Assembly (NCBI RefSeq): GCF_947623445.1
Contig: NC_135240.1
Span: 6,758,001 to 6,822,000, forward strand
DNA from: Clavelina lepadiformis
Lineage: Eukaryota > Chordata > Ascidiacea > Aplousobranchia > Clavelinidae
Length of the DNA: 64,000 nucleotides
Direction: 5' to 3'
A program made the translations under genes and the position numbers. The first letter of the stretch is position 1. Every line of letters begins with the position of its first letter. The notes under the pieces were generated by a model. That model had not been told where the DNA came from and searched no databases. It saw nothing but the letters and a program-made list of their open reading frames with translations. Positions 26,281 through 56,468 of this stretch are shown in pieces.

Positions 26281-29200
26281 TTATTCTTTTACCAAGTATG
26301 TGGACCAGTAGGTGATGTTGAAGATGACAAAGATCATTGGGAAGAGGATTCTGGAACATTTATCCATCTTAATCGCTCTTCTCCTGCAACTGTTTGCTTT
26401 CTGAAATTTTCCAATCTGTTAGTTCTAAAGATTTGTTCGGATTTCACATCAAAAAAGTCAAATATGCTTATTATGGTGAATATCGATAAACAGCTCGACA
26501 GATAAAAAGTTCAGAAGCAAACACTTTGTAACAAATGAGAGAGCTTAAATAGTACGCTGAGGTTTAGAATAAAAGCTTCATAACTAAATGTAGTTGATCA
26601 CGATTATGACCACTACAATGCCTCTGTCTAGGACCTACCATCTTCGATTTTGCGTTAAGCACTCCTTGCTTGCCCACCGATGACTCACTTGCTACCTCCA
26701 ACTCTTTGCTGTTCATAGAAGAAGTGCTTTGCGATTTGTACGACATCACCTAGCATTCGGAGTAGAATGACAAACGCTACAACAAGTTTGAAATCAAGGG
26801 AAAAAAACGCGAACAACGAGAAAACACTGTTTGTCCTTGTCTAGGATGACTTTCGTGCATCCACTTTACGAAAATAAAGTATGACACAACGTAGTCTGAC
26901 CTGCTTTCTCGAAAGGTAGTTGACGGCTGCAAACTCCACCAGCGCTAAGAATACAAAAGTAAGGCAAACAGCCATCCAAACATCAATAGCTTTCACGTAT
27001 GACACCTTTGATGAGGATAAAAGGTATAACCTTCATGCCTAGACGCGCACACACACAAAGAAAGCGCACGAAAGCACAGCAACCACGCATGACGTCAGAA
27101 ACAAACCTTCGGCAGCGAGGCTATAATCCCCGAGCTCTGCGTGGTCATAGTAAGGACGGTGGTGATCCCAAGAGCGGTTCTGGCGGGAGCAGCATCCATG
27201 TTGATCCAGAAGGATACCCAGGATAGGATGACGATAAGAACCGAAGGGATGTAGGTCTGGATCATGTAATATCCCATCTCTCGTCTTAAAAAGAAGATCG
27301 CCTCGATGCAAGTGTATTGCCCTGTGGGAGAGAAGAAAGAAAATCTGCACCTCGGCTGTTACCAAAGATTGTCATAAAATTTGGGTCGTTTCAATTATTT
27401 CAGAGGGCTGTATTAAACTAAACCTGTGTCGTAAGTCTTGGTACAAGTCTGAAGTTTGTGGTCTAAGATTTCAAACTGTGGCAAGATCAGGTCCTCTGCT
27501 ATCTGGATGGGATTATTTTCGGCCCAAAAAAAGAAAAGGTCGCTCTGGTTGTAGCCATCTGCGAAGTATAGAAACATTGGAAGTATTCCAAAATATGAAC
27601 AAAAAAGTCTTGTATGTTCAGTCAATTTTAGTCCTTTATGAAGTGAACCCTCGATCATTTCAGCCCCTTTTAAAAATCTGGTTGAACAATGTTATATAAT
27701 AATAATAGGTCAAAGTTGTTATATAATAATAGGTTAAAGTTTACAGGGATTGAATCTCCCCGGTCAATGATTAATCCTTTCAAAATGTCTTACAACTCTC
27801 AAGTTGCATTTTACACATCTGTGTGTCCATCGGGAAACTTTGAAGAAGCATCGGGCAAGCCAGCGTGAGACTCAGTCGAATGCTCGTGTATACGTCACCA
27901 TCCCAGTGTAAACGAAGCAGTTTGTTTTCGGTCGTCACCTGTACGACGGAACTTGTAAAAGATTTGTAACCTTGTTGTTCTTCTTTTATATGCTCCTCGG
28001 ATGTACATTAAAGTTTACATGTTGCAAAGTGGATATTTCATTTTATAGATTTGGGATAAAAATAACCATCTTTTGGTGTTACCAGGTCTTCTATATGTAA
28101 ATCCTCTATGATTGTATGGTTAATCATTAAATTATTATCTACTTTTCTTAAGTCAAAATATTAACTTGTGAAATCAAGGAAATGCTCTGACCTTGTGAAA
28201 ATCTGCTCTTTTCTCATTTGCGAAAAATAGATCCGGGATCCAAATCTCTCTCATAAAACCAGGATGCAAAGTCATTGATTTACCATTTGATATATTATAA
28301 CGAAGTCGTTCGTCGTTCCAGCGACACCGGAGGAAAATGTTCACTTTATAATCCTATCGCGTAGTAGCAGTACAGAGAATTGGAACAAATTACAATAGAA
28401 CAGGGTTGCTTTACAAAATTATTTTGAACTTTGACTGTTTTTCGTATAAAATTTTTGATTACAATTACAGTAAAATCTTACCATTGATGCTTCTGTGACC
28501 GAACCTATGCTGTTGATGAAAACGTTGACAGACACATTTATGGGTGCAGCTGAAACGATTATATTTACCTGTAGTTAGAGCTATGTCGTGACATATGGGC
28601 TCACCCACCAAAGATTTCGTCAAATGAGTTTTGTTATGTCATTTACTATACACCACAATTGCACACAAAGATAAAATAATGACTTCTAATTTATGAAAAT
28701 TACAAGCATGTAAATTAGAACTATATCTATAAGAAATTACGAGATTAGACCCATAATATACTTCTATAATGTGGTCGAACGTGTTTGTCGTATCCAAGGA
28801 AAAGATCGTTCAAAAAATCAGCCGCTTTGCTGACTTGAGCCTTCAGCTTCAACGAAAATTTAAAATCAAAATATTACATATGTCATCCTGCTATTATATG
28901 GGTCTAAGGGTTGGAAATAACATGCTAATTAACGACAGTTTACGACACCAACAATAACAACTATTCAGTATTGACTGCGGTGAATGATGTTGTTGCTAAC
29001 ACTGTAAATTGGATGAGTGAAAAGATTTAATTTACTTTTTTTACGTGGTGAGACGTTCTAGAAGTTTTTCCCGAATGGCCATCCGGTCCTGCATATACCC
29101 TGAAACATAAATATTTCAAATTGAAATGAACGCTCTCATAAACAAAACATAAAAGCCAGTTTAGGTACCGAATACCGGAACCGTCGGTACATTTTTTGCC

Positions 29201-30363
29201 AAGTACCGGTACCGTTACCGACGGTACTTCCAAAGTACCGATTGCCCACCTCTGTCTTTAGACGACATAAGTTTTTCATTGTTAGTAGAATCAATGTGAT
29301 TATTTCCCGTTGCACAAAATTGCCTCATAAAATTCCAGGTAAAAAAGCCTCTAGCATAAATTAATATAAGGCTATAGGCTGTAAATATTTAATGACTGCA
29401 ATCCATCTTAAGTGCGTTGACACTGCGTAGGGAATGATCGTTTTAACGCAGAGATTTGAAAAGCTTTGCTTCAGAGTGCCAATCGCAATCGTCTTTGAAA
29501 ATATGTGTTTCATATTTTATCATTTCATTGTTAATAAAATAGGCCTACACTGTGGTTATTTGACATAAGGATTAATGAAGAACGTAAATACTGTATAACT
29601 ACGACTATAGCCTTTAATTTCTGCACATCAATATTTTATATTGCTGAAGGAGTTTGTTGACCCAAACTTAGCCATATATAGGTCTATACCGAAACATGAA
29701 CTTTAATTTACACTATAATTTCAAACAGGGTTGTCAAAAGTGATTAGGGTGTCCATTTCAGAGAAGGAAATGTCGCGCGCACCTTTTAAAATTACAAATA
29801 TGAGTGAATTACGTTTCCGAATGTGTATAAAAGTGCCTTAGGACCTGTCAGTAAGTATGGAAACTGCAAAGTCCCACCAATCTTGTGTCTCGCATCACGT
29901 TGTCATAATTTCTGTCGGCCTACGCCAAGTTTTAAAGTTTTTGCAAAAAAACGTTTCAAACAATTTTGGAAAAATCTGTTACAATGCATGGAACAAAACT
30001 TTTATTTGAAAAACTTAAAGTGTTTCAGTAGTAACACTCCCAATTTTCCTTAGGCTTGGTAGCCTAATTAAAACAAGAAATGACGGAAGTTGTTATCGTT
30101 TCATTACAAGAAAGATTACTTAAGTTATTAAGTTACATTAGTTTTAACCAGAAAAAATAAAAACACGGAATCATTTTAAAAACGTGACCTAACGATCAAC
30201 AAAAATTTCCATCCAATATCGTAACTTTAAGGACGTTGAGTAATTCACAGCGGTATATTTTTCGCAAAAGCCATACTCACAGGTTTTTGTGCACGCCGTA
30301 GATGCTCTCAAATAACGTCACTAAAAGCACGAAACAGACAATAATCAGGCTTGCCCTGGCCAT
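26281..30363 (-). CDS. Glycine receptor alpha-like Cys-loop channel subunit, gene B (complete)
   Basis: Paralogue of gene A, 430 residues in 11 exons: 30281-30363 (ATG, signal peptide [20 protein letters not shown]), 29036-29099, 28762-28846, 28482-28549, 28192-28353, 27794-27938, 27424-27558, 27107-27321, 26901-27005, 26639-26749, 26281-26400. Core exon lengths match gene A exactly (68, 145, 135 and 215 bp), which supports both models. It has loop D VNIFLR, a Cys loop, loop [14 protein letters not shown], and a TM2 of [22 protein letters not shown]4 is [20 protein letters not shown], ending in KE. Unlike gene A it has an extra 37-residue exon in the TM3-TM4 loop. The residue pair after the TM2 SSG motif is Gly-Ile-Ile-Ala-Ser, so the usual basic residue is missing. 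The acceptor of 28762-28846 and the donor of 27424-27558 are weaker than the rest. Confidence 0.92.
27693..27742. repeat. Short AT-rich direct duplication
   Basis: GTTATATAATAATA occurs twice, each followed by (ATA)GGT-CAAAG or GGTTAAAG, about 27 bp apart. This is a small local duplication in an intron of GlyR gene B with no sign of function. Confidence 0.5.
29162..29254 (-). mobile_element. hAT-like element end (CAGAGGTGGG terminus), fragment
   Basis: Read on the - strand this begins CAGAGGTGGGCAATCGG and continues with several copies of GGTACCG or CGGTAC. It shares its terminus and repeat words with the fragment at 20428. It lies in the first intron region of GlyR gene B. Confidence 0.5.
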
Positions 30364-31557
30364 TCTTCGGGATCTGCTAAACTTAACTTTACCAAACTTA
30401 TCAGCGTAAGCAAATAAGATTGATAGATTGCAAGTAAGCTTACTTAATTTGATGAGCACATCGTCACAGAAACACTTGCTGAGAGCTGAAAATGAAAAAG
30501 AATATTGTACCTTTTTTCTTGTATGCAATGCTGTGCAATGAATTTTTTCTTTTGTGCTATTTTTTCTATCCGTTATAATTGTTTTTCTTTGCAATAGAAT
30601 CTGGGGCAGATGACCTACATGGCCATGAGGTCTTTTCGCTGTCCCACACCAATAAATTATGTTAGAATTATGTTATGATCCTTTTTAGATTGTTTTGAAT
30701 AGTGAAATAAACTCTCTCTCTGCAAGCACGTAAGTTTCTCTTTTAAGGTTAACCAATTTTTGGGTCTTCTAACTTTTATAGAAAAGATTTGCACAAAAGT
30801 CCTTTTAGAGTAGCTTAGTGATAAAGTTGCTGATTATTTTATATTATTTTAAACAAACTACACAACCTGTTGTCTTTAAGTTTGTTTGGTTTCTTTTACT
30901 TGCGGCAATAATTGGATTTTTATTAAAATTATTTGCAAGTTTGTGTCTCTGTACAGGGAATTCCCTTACCCAATATTGTGATTCTCTTTCGCAACTGGCT
31001 GGTGTCTCGTAATTTGATCTTATTGATTTGCCGATGCAGACTTGCCCTAAATTATCCTTAAATACATTGTCGTTCAGCTAAAATTCATGCTTTTATAAAT
31101 TTTACTAACTTGGATGTTGCTTGTAGTAATCTAAACAGTCTATAACAGTTAACATCATAACTTTCGCTCCGCACAGTGCGACAGTTAATGGCGAAAAATA
31201 AACAATACAAACAATTTTCCACTGACTGACTGAATGACCATAAACGGGTGCTTGGGTCCCTCTTAATAATATGTGCGAAGTAATTATAGAATTGCAGCTC
31301 TTGCACTAAATAAATAGTGCAACTTAATCACCTATTTTTAACAACAGACTGCGTGACCTACATATAGAGAAATAGGCCTAGGCTATAGTCAATTCGGTCT
31401 TCAAATCGTGTGGTAATAGACTGAAAATGTTGATCTTGTCGTTTTTGAACACACGGTGGCTATTAGTCTGTTGAAGATTATTTGAACTATAACCTAATCT
31501 TATTGGTTTTAGCTTCACAGCTGGTAATGTAACCTAGCTATATAGGTTGATAGCTGA
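30364..31557. promoter_or_regulatory. Divergent intergenic region between GlyR gene B and RECQL5
   Basis: The ATG of GlyR gene B (- strand) and the ATG of RECQL5 (+ strand) lie about 1.2 kb apart and point away from each other, so both promoters should be here. I see no coding sequence and no decisive TATA or initiator motif. The motif GAAATAAACTCTCTCTCTGCAAG near 30702 looks like the tail of a small retroposed element or an unplaced 3' end, but this is weak. Confidence 0.45.
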
Positions 31558-49324
<17,767 letters not shown>

Positions 49325-50422
49325 TTAGTCATCTTATCGCTTTAAGTTATTTATTCTCTCTTTTGTTTTCTAAAAGTCAATGTTTTCGGCTGATCGAGCC
49401 TAGCAACCTCTACGTTCTCTCATCCAATTTACCCTGTTGACCACCGCACAAATGTTTGTCGCTGTTTTTCCGTGGGACTGTCATACCATGTTGCAAGTTG
49501 CCATAGTATTAGCACAACGCATTTTGTTACGTCCGACAAAACGTTTCCTGGCGGTCCATTTTGGCTGTGTCCATTAACAACAAAGTGTGGAATCTATTTT
49601 ATTTCTTCAAGTTTCCTCCACGGGGAAAAGCACATTCAGCTCCCCTGCGATGTAGGCTCATATTTACTGGTTAGTTTCGTGACGTAACAACTTGCTGGAC
49701 AATTGATTTTGTTGGTTGTTGTTGTTCTAGTGTGTTTATTACCACAGAAGGACATCTAGGCTACTTGCTGCTGGTCTAAGTGTTTTACTTTACAAACGGT
49801 GCCTAGGTTCTAATCCTTTAATTCTACAGCTTCGAATCAAGGAGGCTTTTGCTTGCTTTTATTTATTAAAATTCTCAAACACGTGACGGCTGAAAATACG
49901 CAAATAGCCAATTTTGGGCAAAATCTTTTACGTAGGCCTACGGGTTGACGACACGATAATTATACGGTTAGTGGAACTAAAGAGCAAAGAGAGTTATTAA
50001 ATTATTTCACTTTGAGTAAGTTACGCAAACCGTTGTTAAAGACAGGCGATTAAGTTAGGAGAATGAGTATGAAAAAAGTTGATCTTAGTTATTTAGAGTG
50101 TAATTAAAGCTAGATTTAGACAAGTATGAAGATTTGATTAGGATATCATAACATTTAAGTTGGGAATGCGCGATTTCCCCAGTGAAATGGTGGCAACCTA
50201 AGGCAAATGGCTAAACTATAACGAGACAAAGAGCATGGCTTGGATTGAAAGCAAAGATCTTTTATTCAGCAGTAAGGCAGGATAGACAAAGATAAAAACG
50301 AAGTCTCAATTTCAAATGTAACAAGAATGTTCGCGTTGCAAAAACCCATCACAATGTAAAACGTGCAATATAACAACACGGTAAAATGAACGAAAGCATA
50401 AGTCAAAGTTTTTCGAGCACCT

Positions 50423-51303
50423 TCAAGAGATAATGCAACAGTTTTTCTTGGACGATTTCTTTTTCTTCTTCTCCACGCCTAAATTCTTTGTCATTTCCTC
50501 CAGAAGACAACGGAAAGCTTTGGGAACTTCAGCGTTGCAAGTTGCCGCCGTCTCAAAGAAACCGACGCACGAAAGGTCACGTGACAAAGCATTACCGATA
50601 TCTTGCTCGATTTCTCTGGACATCTCAGCCTCATCCACTTTATTGCCCACAAGCACCACCGGTATGCTTAGGCCCGCTGTGGCTGGAGACCTTGTCGGCG
50701 TCTCCACCGGGTTCTGCCCGTCATTTCTTGCCCCTTCTGGGTCGTTATTTTCGGCAGGGGCTTCAGCTTTTGACCCGAGGTTTTCGAAAAGTTTCTGAAG
50801 CGCTGTGGTCTTGAGTAATTGAAACGACGCCTTATCCACGACCGAGTAAACGACCATCACGCCTTGACAGTCTTTCAACCTCTCGTCGTCCAGGTCACGA
50901 AAGACAAGGACTTTGACGTCATATTTCCCAGTGTCGAGTTGGACGATCTTGGAAGGGTTGTCACCGGGTTCTGTGAATTATAAATCAGAAATAGAGATTT
51001 ACCGAAACGTAGTAAAACTCTAAAAACCTTTGCAATTTCGTTACAAAGTCGCGGGATGTTAATTCATACATCAAACAAGAGTTTATTTTTCTATAAGGGC
51101 TGTAGAGGTAGCGTAACTATTATCGAATGCACTGTTCTTCTGATGAAATGTCGTCACAAAATAAACTAAATCACACCCAACTCACCGTTAGAATCCCTGG
51201 GAGCAATCCAGCCGTTTGCAAATTGATGACTCAACGAATACTTTCCGACGCCCGAAGTACCCACTACAGCAATCTTCAGCTTTGGCAGAGATTTCTTTCC
51301 CAT
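50423..51303 (-). CDS. Ras-like small GTPase, array copy 1 (P-loop Ser to Tyr)
   Basis: Two exons, 51186-51303 (ATG, MGKKSLPKLKIAVVG) and 50423-50970, 221 residues. The P-loop is GTSGVGKYS, where Ras proteins have Ser/Thr in place of Tyr22. NKVD is present (149-152), as is the ETAA form of the SAK motif (179-182). A polybasic KKKKKSSKK stretch precedes a C-terminal CIIS CaaX box, predicting prenylation and membrane attachment. Switch I has no recognisable Thr, and the DxxGQ motif is replaced by FRDLDDER. A Pro/Asn/Glu-rich insert of about 40 residues precedes the NKVD strand. An AATAAA on the - strand (50261-50266) lies about 160 bp past the stop. Confidence 0.8.
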
Positions 51304-51990
51304 TTTCGTAGTAATTGTGCGCAGACTGAGCTCAGTAACAGTAGCAAGATGTAACAAGTGGTATTACAGCATTTCGAAAGTCTTTTATAGGCTGCGTGTG
51401 TAGAAAAATTTAGAAAAAGGTTTAATTGAAAGTCTGATAACGTTATAGATTATGATAACGAGGTTTGTTTACAAATCCATGATCTGTTAGAATTTATCTC
51501 CAGTCCGTCACAACGACAGATAATAATGGAACGAGATCTTTTTAAGCGATTTTTGTTATCGTCAATCATCGACTCGACGTGACATTGCACCACTACCAAA
51601 TACCTTCAAAAGTCACGTTGGGAGTTTGTCTTTTGATACAAGACTGAACCATTGCATCGACTATCTGCTCTGGAACCACTGCTTTGTTCCACAAGCAACA
51701 AAAACAAGAAGTATCTTGTTAAAACTAAAAGCAAATCAAACCCTTTGATTTTATGTTTTCGCGTGCTAGACTTTGTTGCCATAACACAATGGTTCACAGC
51801 CTAATTCTACCTGTGGACATCTGGCCGTAATAATTCCTATCTTGTGAACTCCGACTTCAAAATTGTTACTTAATAGTGTGTTTATGAAGAATTAAAGTAT
51901 AACTCGCGTACCCCTGCACCACCTTTGCTAACTTCAGCTTGGGAGCCACTGCTCTAATCCTAAAGCACTCGATTGTATTTGTTTAACCAG

Positions 51991-52097
51991 GACAGTTGAT
52001 GACGACGACTTGTGCGATGGTTGGGGTTGCGGTAGAAATAACGAAACCATCTCCAAATTGGAATGAGACAACTTCTTCAAAGAGCAGTTTTCGTTAA
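51991..52097 (+). pseudogene. Decayed copy of RECQL5 exon 13 (array)
   Basis: The acceptor TTTAACCAG| and the reading VDDDDL are kept, but a TGA replaces the Trp codon of the real exon (GAATGA against GAATGG), and the exon 3' end runs into unrelated sequence after CGTTAAG. It is flanked upstream by a copy of the intron 12 hAT-like segment. Confidence 0.8.
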
Positions 52098-52762
52098 GGG
52101 CCTGTTGTACCATTTTGAACAATTTTGAAACCGCAACACGGCAATTGTGACGAAATTCGCATGCTAGACGTCACTATAGAAAAAGTATAAATGGTTTCGG
52201 TCCAGTGCGCATGTGACTTTAATTTGTGATGGTTTGTTGTTGTTATGGCGTTTGCTGAATGTAGGTCCAGACTAAAGTTGATATTTTGTGTTGGTTCAAA
52301 ATTAAGGCTGTTTGGCTGCGTTTTTGAAAATATGCAAGGAAAAAAGCTGTTTAAAACTCAAAGCATTTGGTGTGAGAATTCCAGATACGAGAATTTGCTC
52401 AAAATACTGCATTAAGTCCTTTTATCCTACATCTCGGAGGATACAAAACTCAGCTAGGTTACCGGGCTTGTTTAGTAGCAAATTCAAATTGAAAAAATGT
52501 TACTTTGCATTGTATAAGATAGGCCTTCGTATGGGCCTACAGTTTCTACCGCGTTTTACTGAAGCTTTTGTCCTAACTAGTTTGACACGCGTGGTTGAAA
52601 GTTCTTGGGTGTTCATTATTGCCTATTATTGGCAAAGACAATTTTAAGGATCCCAAAATTATATTCTATCGACAAATTTTTATTCATAAGAACATTTTTG
52701 AACTTTATTGTAAAAAAATTGTTTATGAGGTTTTTATGAACACGCTACTTTTTGTCTTATAG

Positions 52763-52890
52763 TGAAAGAAGTTGTCAAGGCTACAATCAAATCATATTTC
52801 AAGCACGGACCCAAACAATGCAAAACTTCTGAAGACATAGAAACATTAAACACAAGTTATAACAAAATTGTCGCAACTTTCTATTCTTAG
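52763..52890 (+). pseudogene. Duplicated RECQL5 exon 20 (SRI end), open frame intact
   Basis: This 128-bp copy includes the acceptor TCTTATAG| and the final TAG, and seems identical to the true exon 20 at 49197-49324. It could act as an alternative last exon of RECQL5 if splicing skips the proximal copy. Called pseudogene only because it is detached from the rest of the gene. Confidence 0.7.
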
Positions 52891-54001
52891 TCCGTCGATT
52901 TATCGCTATAATTTATTCATTCTCTCTTTTCTTTTATTTTCTGAAAAGTCACTGTTTTCGGCTGATCGAGCCTAGCAACCTCTACGTTCTCTCATCCAAT
53001 TTATCCTGTTGACCACCGTGCAATTGTTTGTCGCTGTTTTTTTCGTCGGTCTGTCATACCACGTTGCAAGTTGCCATAGTATTAGCACAAGGCGTTTTGT
53101 TACGGCCGACAAAACTTTTCCTGGCGGTCCATTTTGGCTGTGTCCATTAACAACAAAGTGTGGAAACTATTTTATTTCTTCATGTTTCTTCGACGGGGAA
53201 AAGCACATTCAGCTCCCCTGCGATGTAGGCTCATATTTACTGGTTGGTTTGGTGACATAACAACTTGCTGGACAATTGATTTTGTTGGTTGTTGTTGTTC
53301 TAGTGTGGAGTTTTACCACAGAAGGACATCCAGGCTGCTGGTGTAAGTGTTTTACTTTACACACTTGGTCTTGGTTCTAATCCCTTAATTCTACAGCGTC
53401 GGATCAAGGAGGCTTTTGCTTTCTTTTATTTATTAAAATCTTCAAACACGTGACGACTGAAAATATGCAATTAGCCAATATTGGGCGAAATCATTTACGC
53501 ACGGGTTGAGGACACGGTAATTATGCGGTTAGTGGAACTGTAAGGCAAAGAGGGTTATAAATTATTTCACTTTGAGTAAGTTACGCAGACCGTTGTTAAA
53601 GACAGGCGGTTAGGTTAGGAGAATGATTATGTAAAAAGTTGATTTTAGTTAATTAGAGTGTAATTAAAGCTAGATTTAGACCAGAAGGAGGATTTAGGTC
53701 AGAATATCATAACATTTAAGTTAGGAATGCGCGATTTTTCCCGGTGAAATTGATGGAAGCGTAAAGCAAATGGCTAAACAATAATGAAACAAAGAGCATA
53801 GCTTGGATTGAAAGCAAAGATCTTTTATTCAGCAGTAAGGCGGGACAGACACAGATAAAACGAAGCCGCAATGTTAAATGTAACAAGATTTTTCGCGTTG
53901 CAAAAACCCATCACAATGTAAAACGTGCAATATAACAATCCTGTGCGTTAACAACACGGTAAAAACGAACGAAAACATAAGTCAAAGTTTTTCGAGCACC
54001 T

Positions 54002-54882
54002 TCAAGAGATAATGCAACAGTTTTTCTTGGACGATTTCTTTTTCTTCTTCTCCACGCCTAAATTCTTTGTCATTTCCTCCAGAAGACAACGGAAAGCTTT
54101 GGGAACTTCAGCGTTGCAAGTTGCCGCCGTCTCAAAGAAACCGACGCACGAAAGGTCACGTGACAAAGCATCACCGACATCTTGCTCGATTTCTCTGGAC
54201 ATCTCAGCCTCATCCACTTTATTGCCCACAAGCACCGCCGGTATGCTTAGGCCCGCTGTGGCTGGAGACCTTGTCGGCGTCTCCACCGGGTTCTGCCCGT
54301 CATTTCTTGCCCCTTCTGGGTCGTTATTTGCGGCAGGGGCTTCAGACTTCGACCCGAGGTTTTCGAAAAGTTTCTGAAGCGCTGTGGTCTTGAGGAATTG
54401 GAACGACGCCTTATCCACGACCGAGTAAACGACCATCACGCCTTGACAGTCTTTCAACCTCTCGTCGTCCAGGTCACGAAAGACGATGACTTCGACGTCA
54501 TATTTCCCAGTGTCGAGTTGGACGATCTTGGAAGGGTTGTCACCGGGTTCTGTGAATTATAAATCAGAAATCGAGATTTACCAAAACGTAGTAAAACTCT
54601 AAAAACCTTTGCAATTTCGTTACAAAGTCGCGGGATGTTAATTCATACTTCAAACAAGAGTTTATTTTTCTATAAGGGCTGTAGAGGTAGCGTAACTATT
54701 ATCGAATGCACTGTTCTTCTGATGAAATGTCGTCACAAAATAAACTAAATCACACCAAACTCACCGTTAGAATCCCTGGGAGCAATCCAGCCGTTTGCAA
54801 ATTGATGGCTCAGCGAAGACTTTCCGACGCCCGAAGTACCCACTACAGCAATCTTCAGCTTTGGCAGAGGTTTCTTTCCCAT
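54002..54882 (-). CDS. Ras-like small GTPase, array copy 2 (intact P-loop)
   Basis: Exons 54765-54882 and 54002-54549, 221 residues with no indel against copy 1. This is the only copy with the canonical P-loop GTSGVGKSS (codon TCT at 54817-54819). NKVD, ETAA, polybasic tail and CIIS are kept, and the same degenerate switch regions are present. The polyadenylation word on the - strand is at 53824-53829. If one copy binds nucleotide normally, this is the best candidate. Confidence 0.82.
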
Positions 54883-55569
54883 TTTCGTAGTAATTGTGCG
54901 CAGACTGAGCTCAGTAACAGTAGCAAGATGTAACAAGTGGTATTACAGCATTTCGAAAGTCTTTTATAGGCTGCGTGTGTAGAAAAATTTAGAAAAAGGT
55001 TTAATTGAAAGTCTGATAACGTTATAGATTATGATAACGAGGTTTGTTTACAAATCCATGATCTGTTAGAATTTATCTCCAGTCCGTCACAACGACAGAT
55101 AATAATGGAACGAGATCTTTTTAAGCGATTTTTGTTATCGTCAATCATCGACTCGACGTGACATTGCACCACTACCAAATACCTTCAAAAGTCACGTTGG
55201 GAGTTTGTCTTTTGATACAAGACTGAACCATTGCATCGACTATCTGCTCTGGAACCACTGCTTTGTTCCACAAGCAACAAAAACAAGAAGTATCTTGTTA
55301 AAACTAAAAGCAAATCAAACCCTTTGATTTTATGTTTTCGCGTGCTAGACTTTGTTGCCATAACACAATGGTTCACAGCCTAATTCTACCTGTGGACATC
55401 TGGCCGTAATAATTCCTATCTTGTGAACTCCGACTTCAAAATTGTTACTTAATAGTGTGTTTATGAAGAATTAAAGTATAACTCGCGTACCCCTGCACCA
55501 CCTTTGCTAACTTCAGCTTGGGAGCCACTGCTCTAATCCTAAAGCACTCGATTGTATTTGTTTAACCAG

Positions 55570-55676
55570 GACAGTTGATGACGACGACTTGTGCGATGGT
55601 TGGGGTTGCGGTAGAAATAACGAAACCATCTCCAAATTGGAATGAGACAACTTCTTCAAAGAGCAGTTTTCGTTAA
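55570..55676 (+). pseudogene. Decayed copy of RECQL5 exon 13 (array)
   Basis: Nearly identical to the copy at 51991, with the same TGA and the same downstream breakpoint after CGTTAAG. The shared defects show the defect preceded the duplication. Confidence 0.8.
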
Positions 55677-56340
55677 GGGCCTGTTGTACCATTTTGAACA
55701 ATTTTGAAACCGCAACACGGCAATTGTGACGAAATTCGCATGCTAGACGTCACTATAGAAAAAGTATAAATGGTTTCGGTCCAGTGCGCATGTGACTTTA
55801 ATTTGTGATGGTTTGTTGTTGTTATGGCGTTTGCTGAATGTAGGTCCAGACAAAAGTTGATATTTTGTGTTGGTTCAAAATTAAGGCTCTTTGGCTGCGT
55901 TTTTGAAAATATGCAAGGAAAAAAGCTGTTTAAAACTTAAAGCATTTGGTGTGAGAATTCCAGATACGAGAATTTGCTCAAAATACTGCATTAAGTCCTT
56001 TTATCCTACATCTCGGAGGATACAAAACTCAGCCAGGTTACCGGGCTTGTTTAGTAGCAAATTCAAATTGAAAAATGTTACTTTGCATTGTATAAGATAG
56101 GCCTTCGTATGGGCCTACAGTTTCTACCGCGTTTTACTGAAGCTTTTGTCCTAACTAGTTTGACACGCGTGGTTGAAAGTTCTTGGGTGTTCATTATTGC
56201 CTATTATTGGCAAAGACAATTTTAAGGATCCCAAAATTATATTCTATCGACAAATTTTTATTCATAAGAACATTTTTGAACTTTATTGTAAAAAAATTGT
56301 TTATGAGGTTTTTATGAACACGCTACTTTTTGTCTTATAG

Positions 56341-56468
56341 TGAAAGAAATTGTCAAGGCTACAATCAAATCATATTTCAAGCACGGACCCAAACAATGCA
56401 AAACTTCTGAAGACATAGAAACATTAAACACAAGTTATAACAAAATTGTCGCAACTTTCTATTCTTAG
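56341..56468 (+). pseudogene. Duplicated RECQL5 exon 20, open frame intact
   Basis: Same 128-bp exon copy with acceptor and stop. It has one replacement, GTT to ATT (Val to Ile), near the start. Confidence 0.7.

Noticed and set aside
50433-50814. + strand frames of 121 and 108 codons, recurring in each unit
   Set aside because: They are antisense shadows of the GTPase exon 2, which has domain motifs and splice sites on the - strand.
53009-53260. 83-codon frame with Cys-rich product found in each array unit (also 56587, 60150 and part at 49472)
   Set aside because: It begins with TTG, not ATG, and in unit 1 the 5' part is frameshifted. Conservation among units only reflects recent duplication. 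There is no independent sign of coding.
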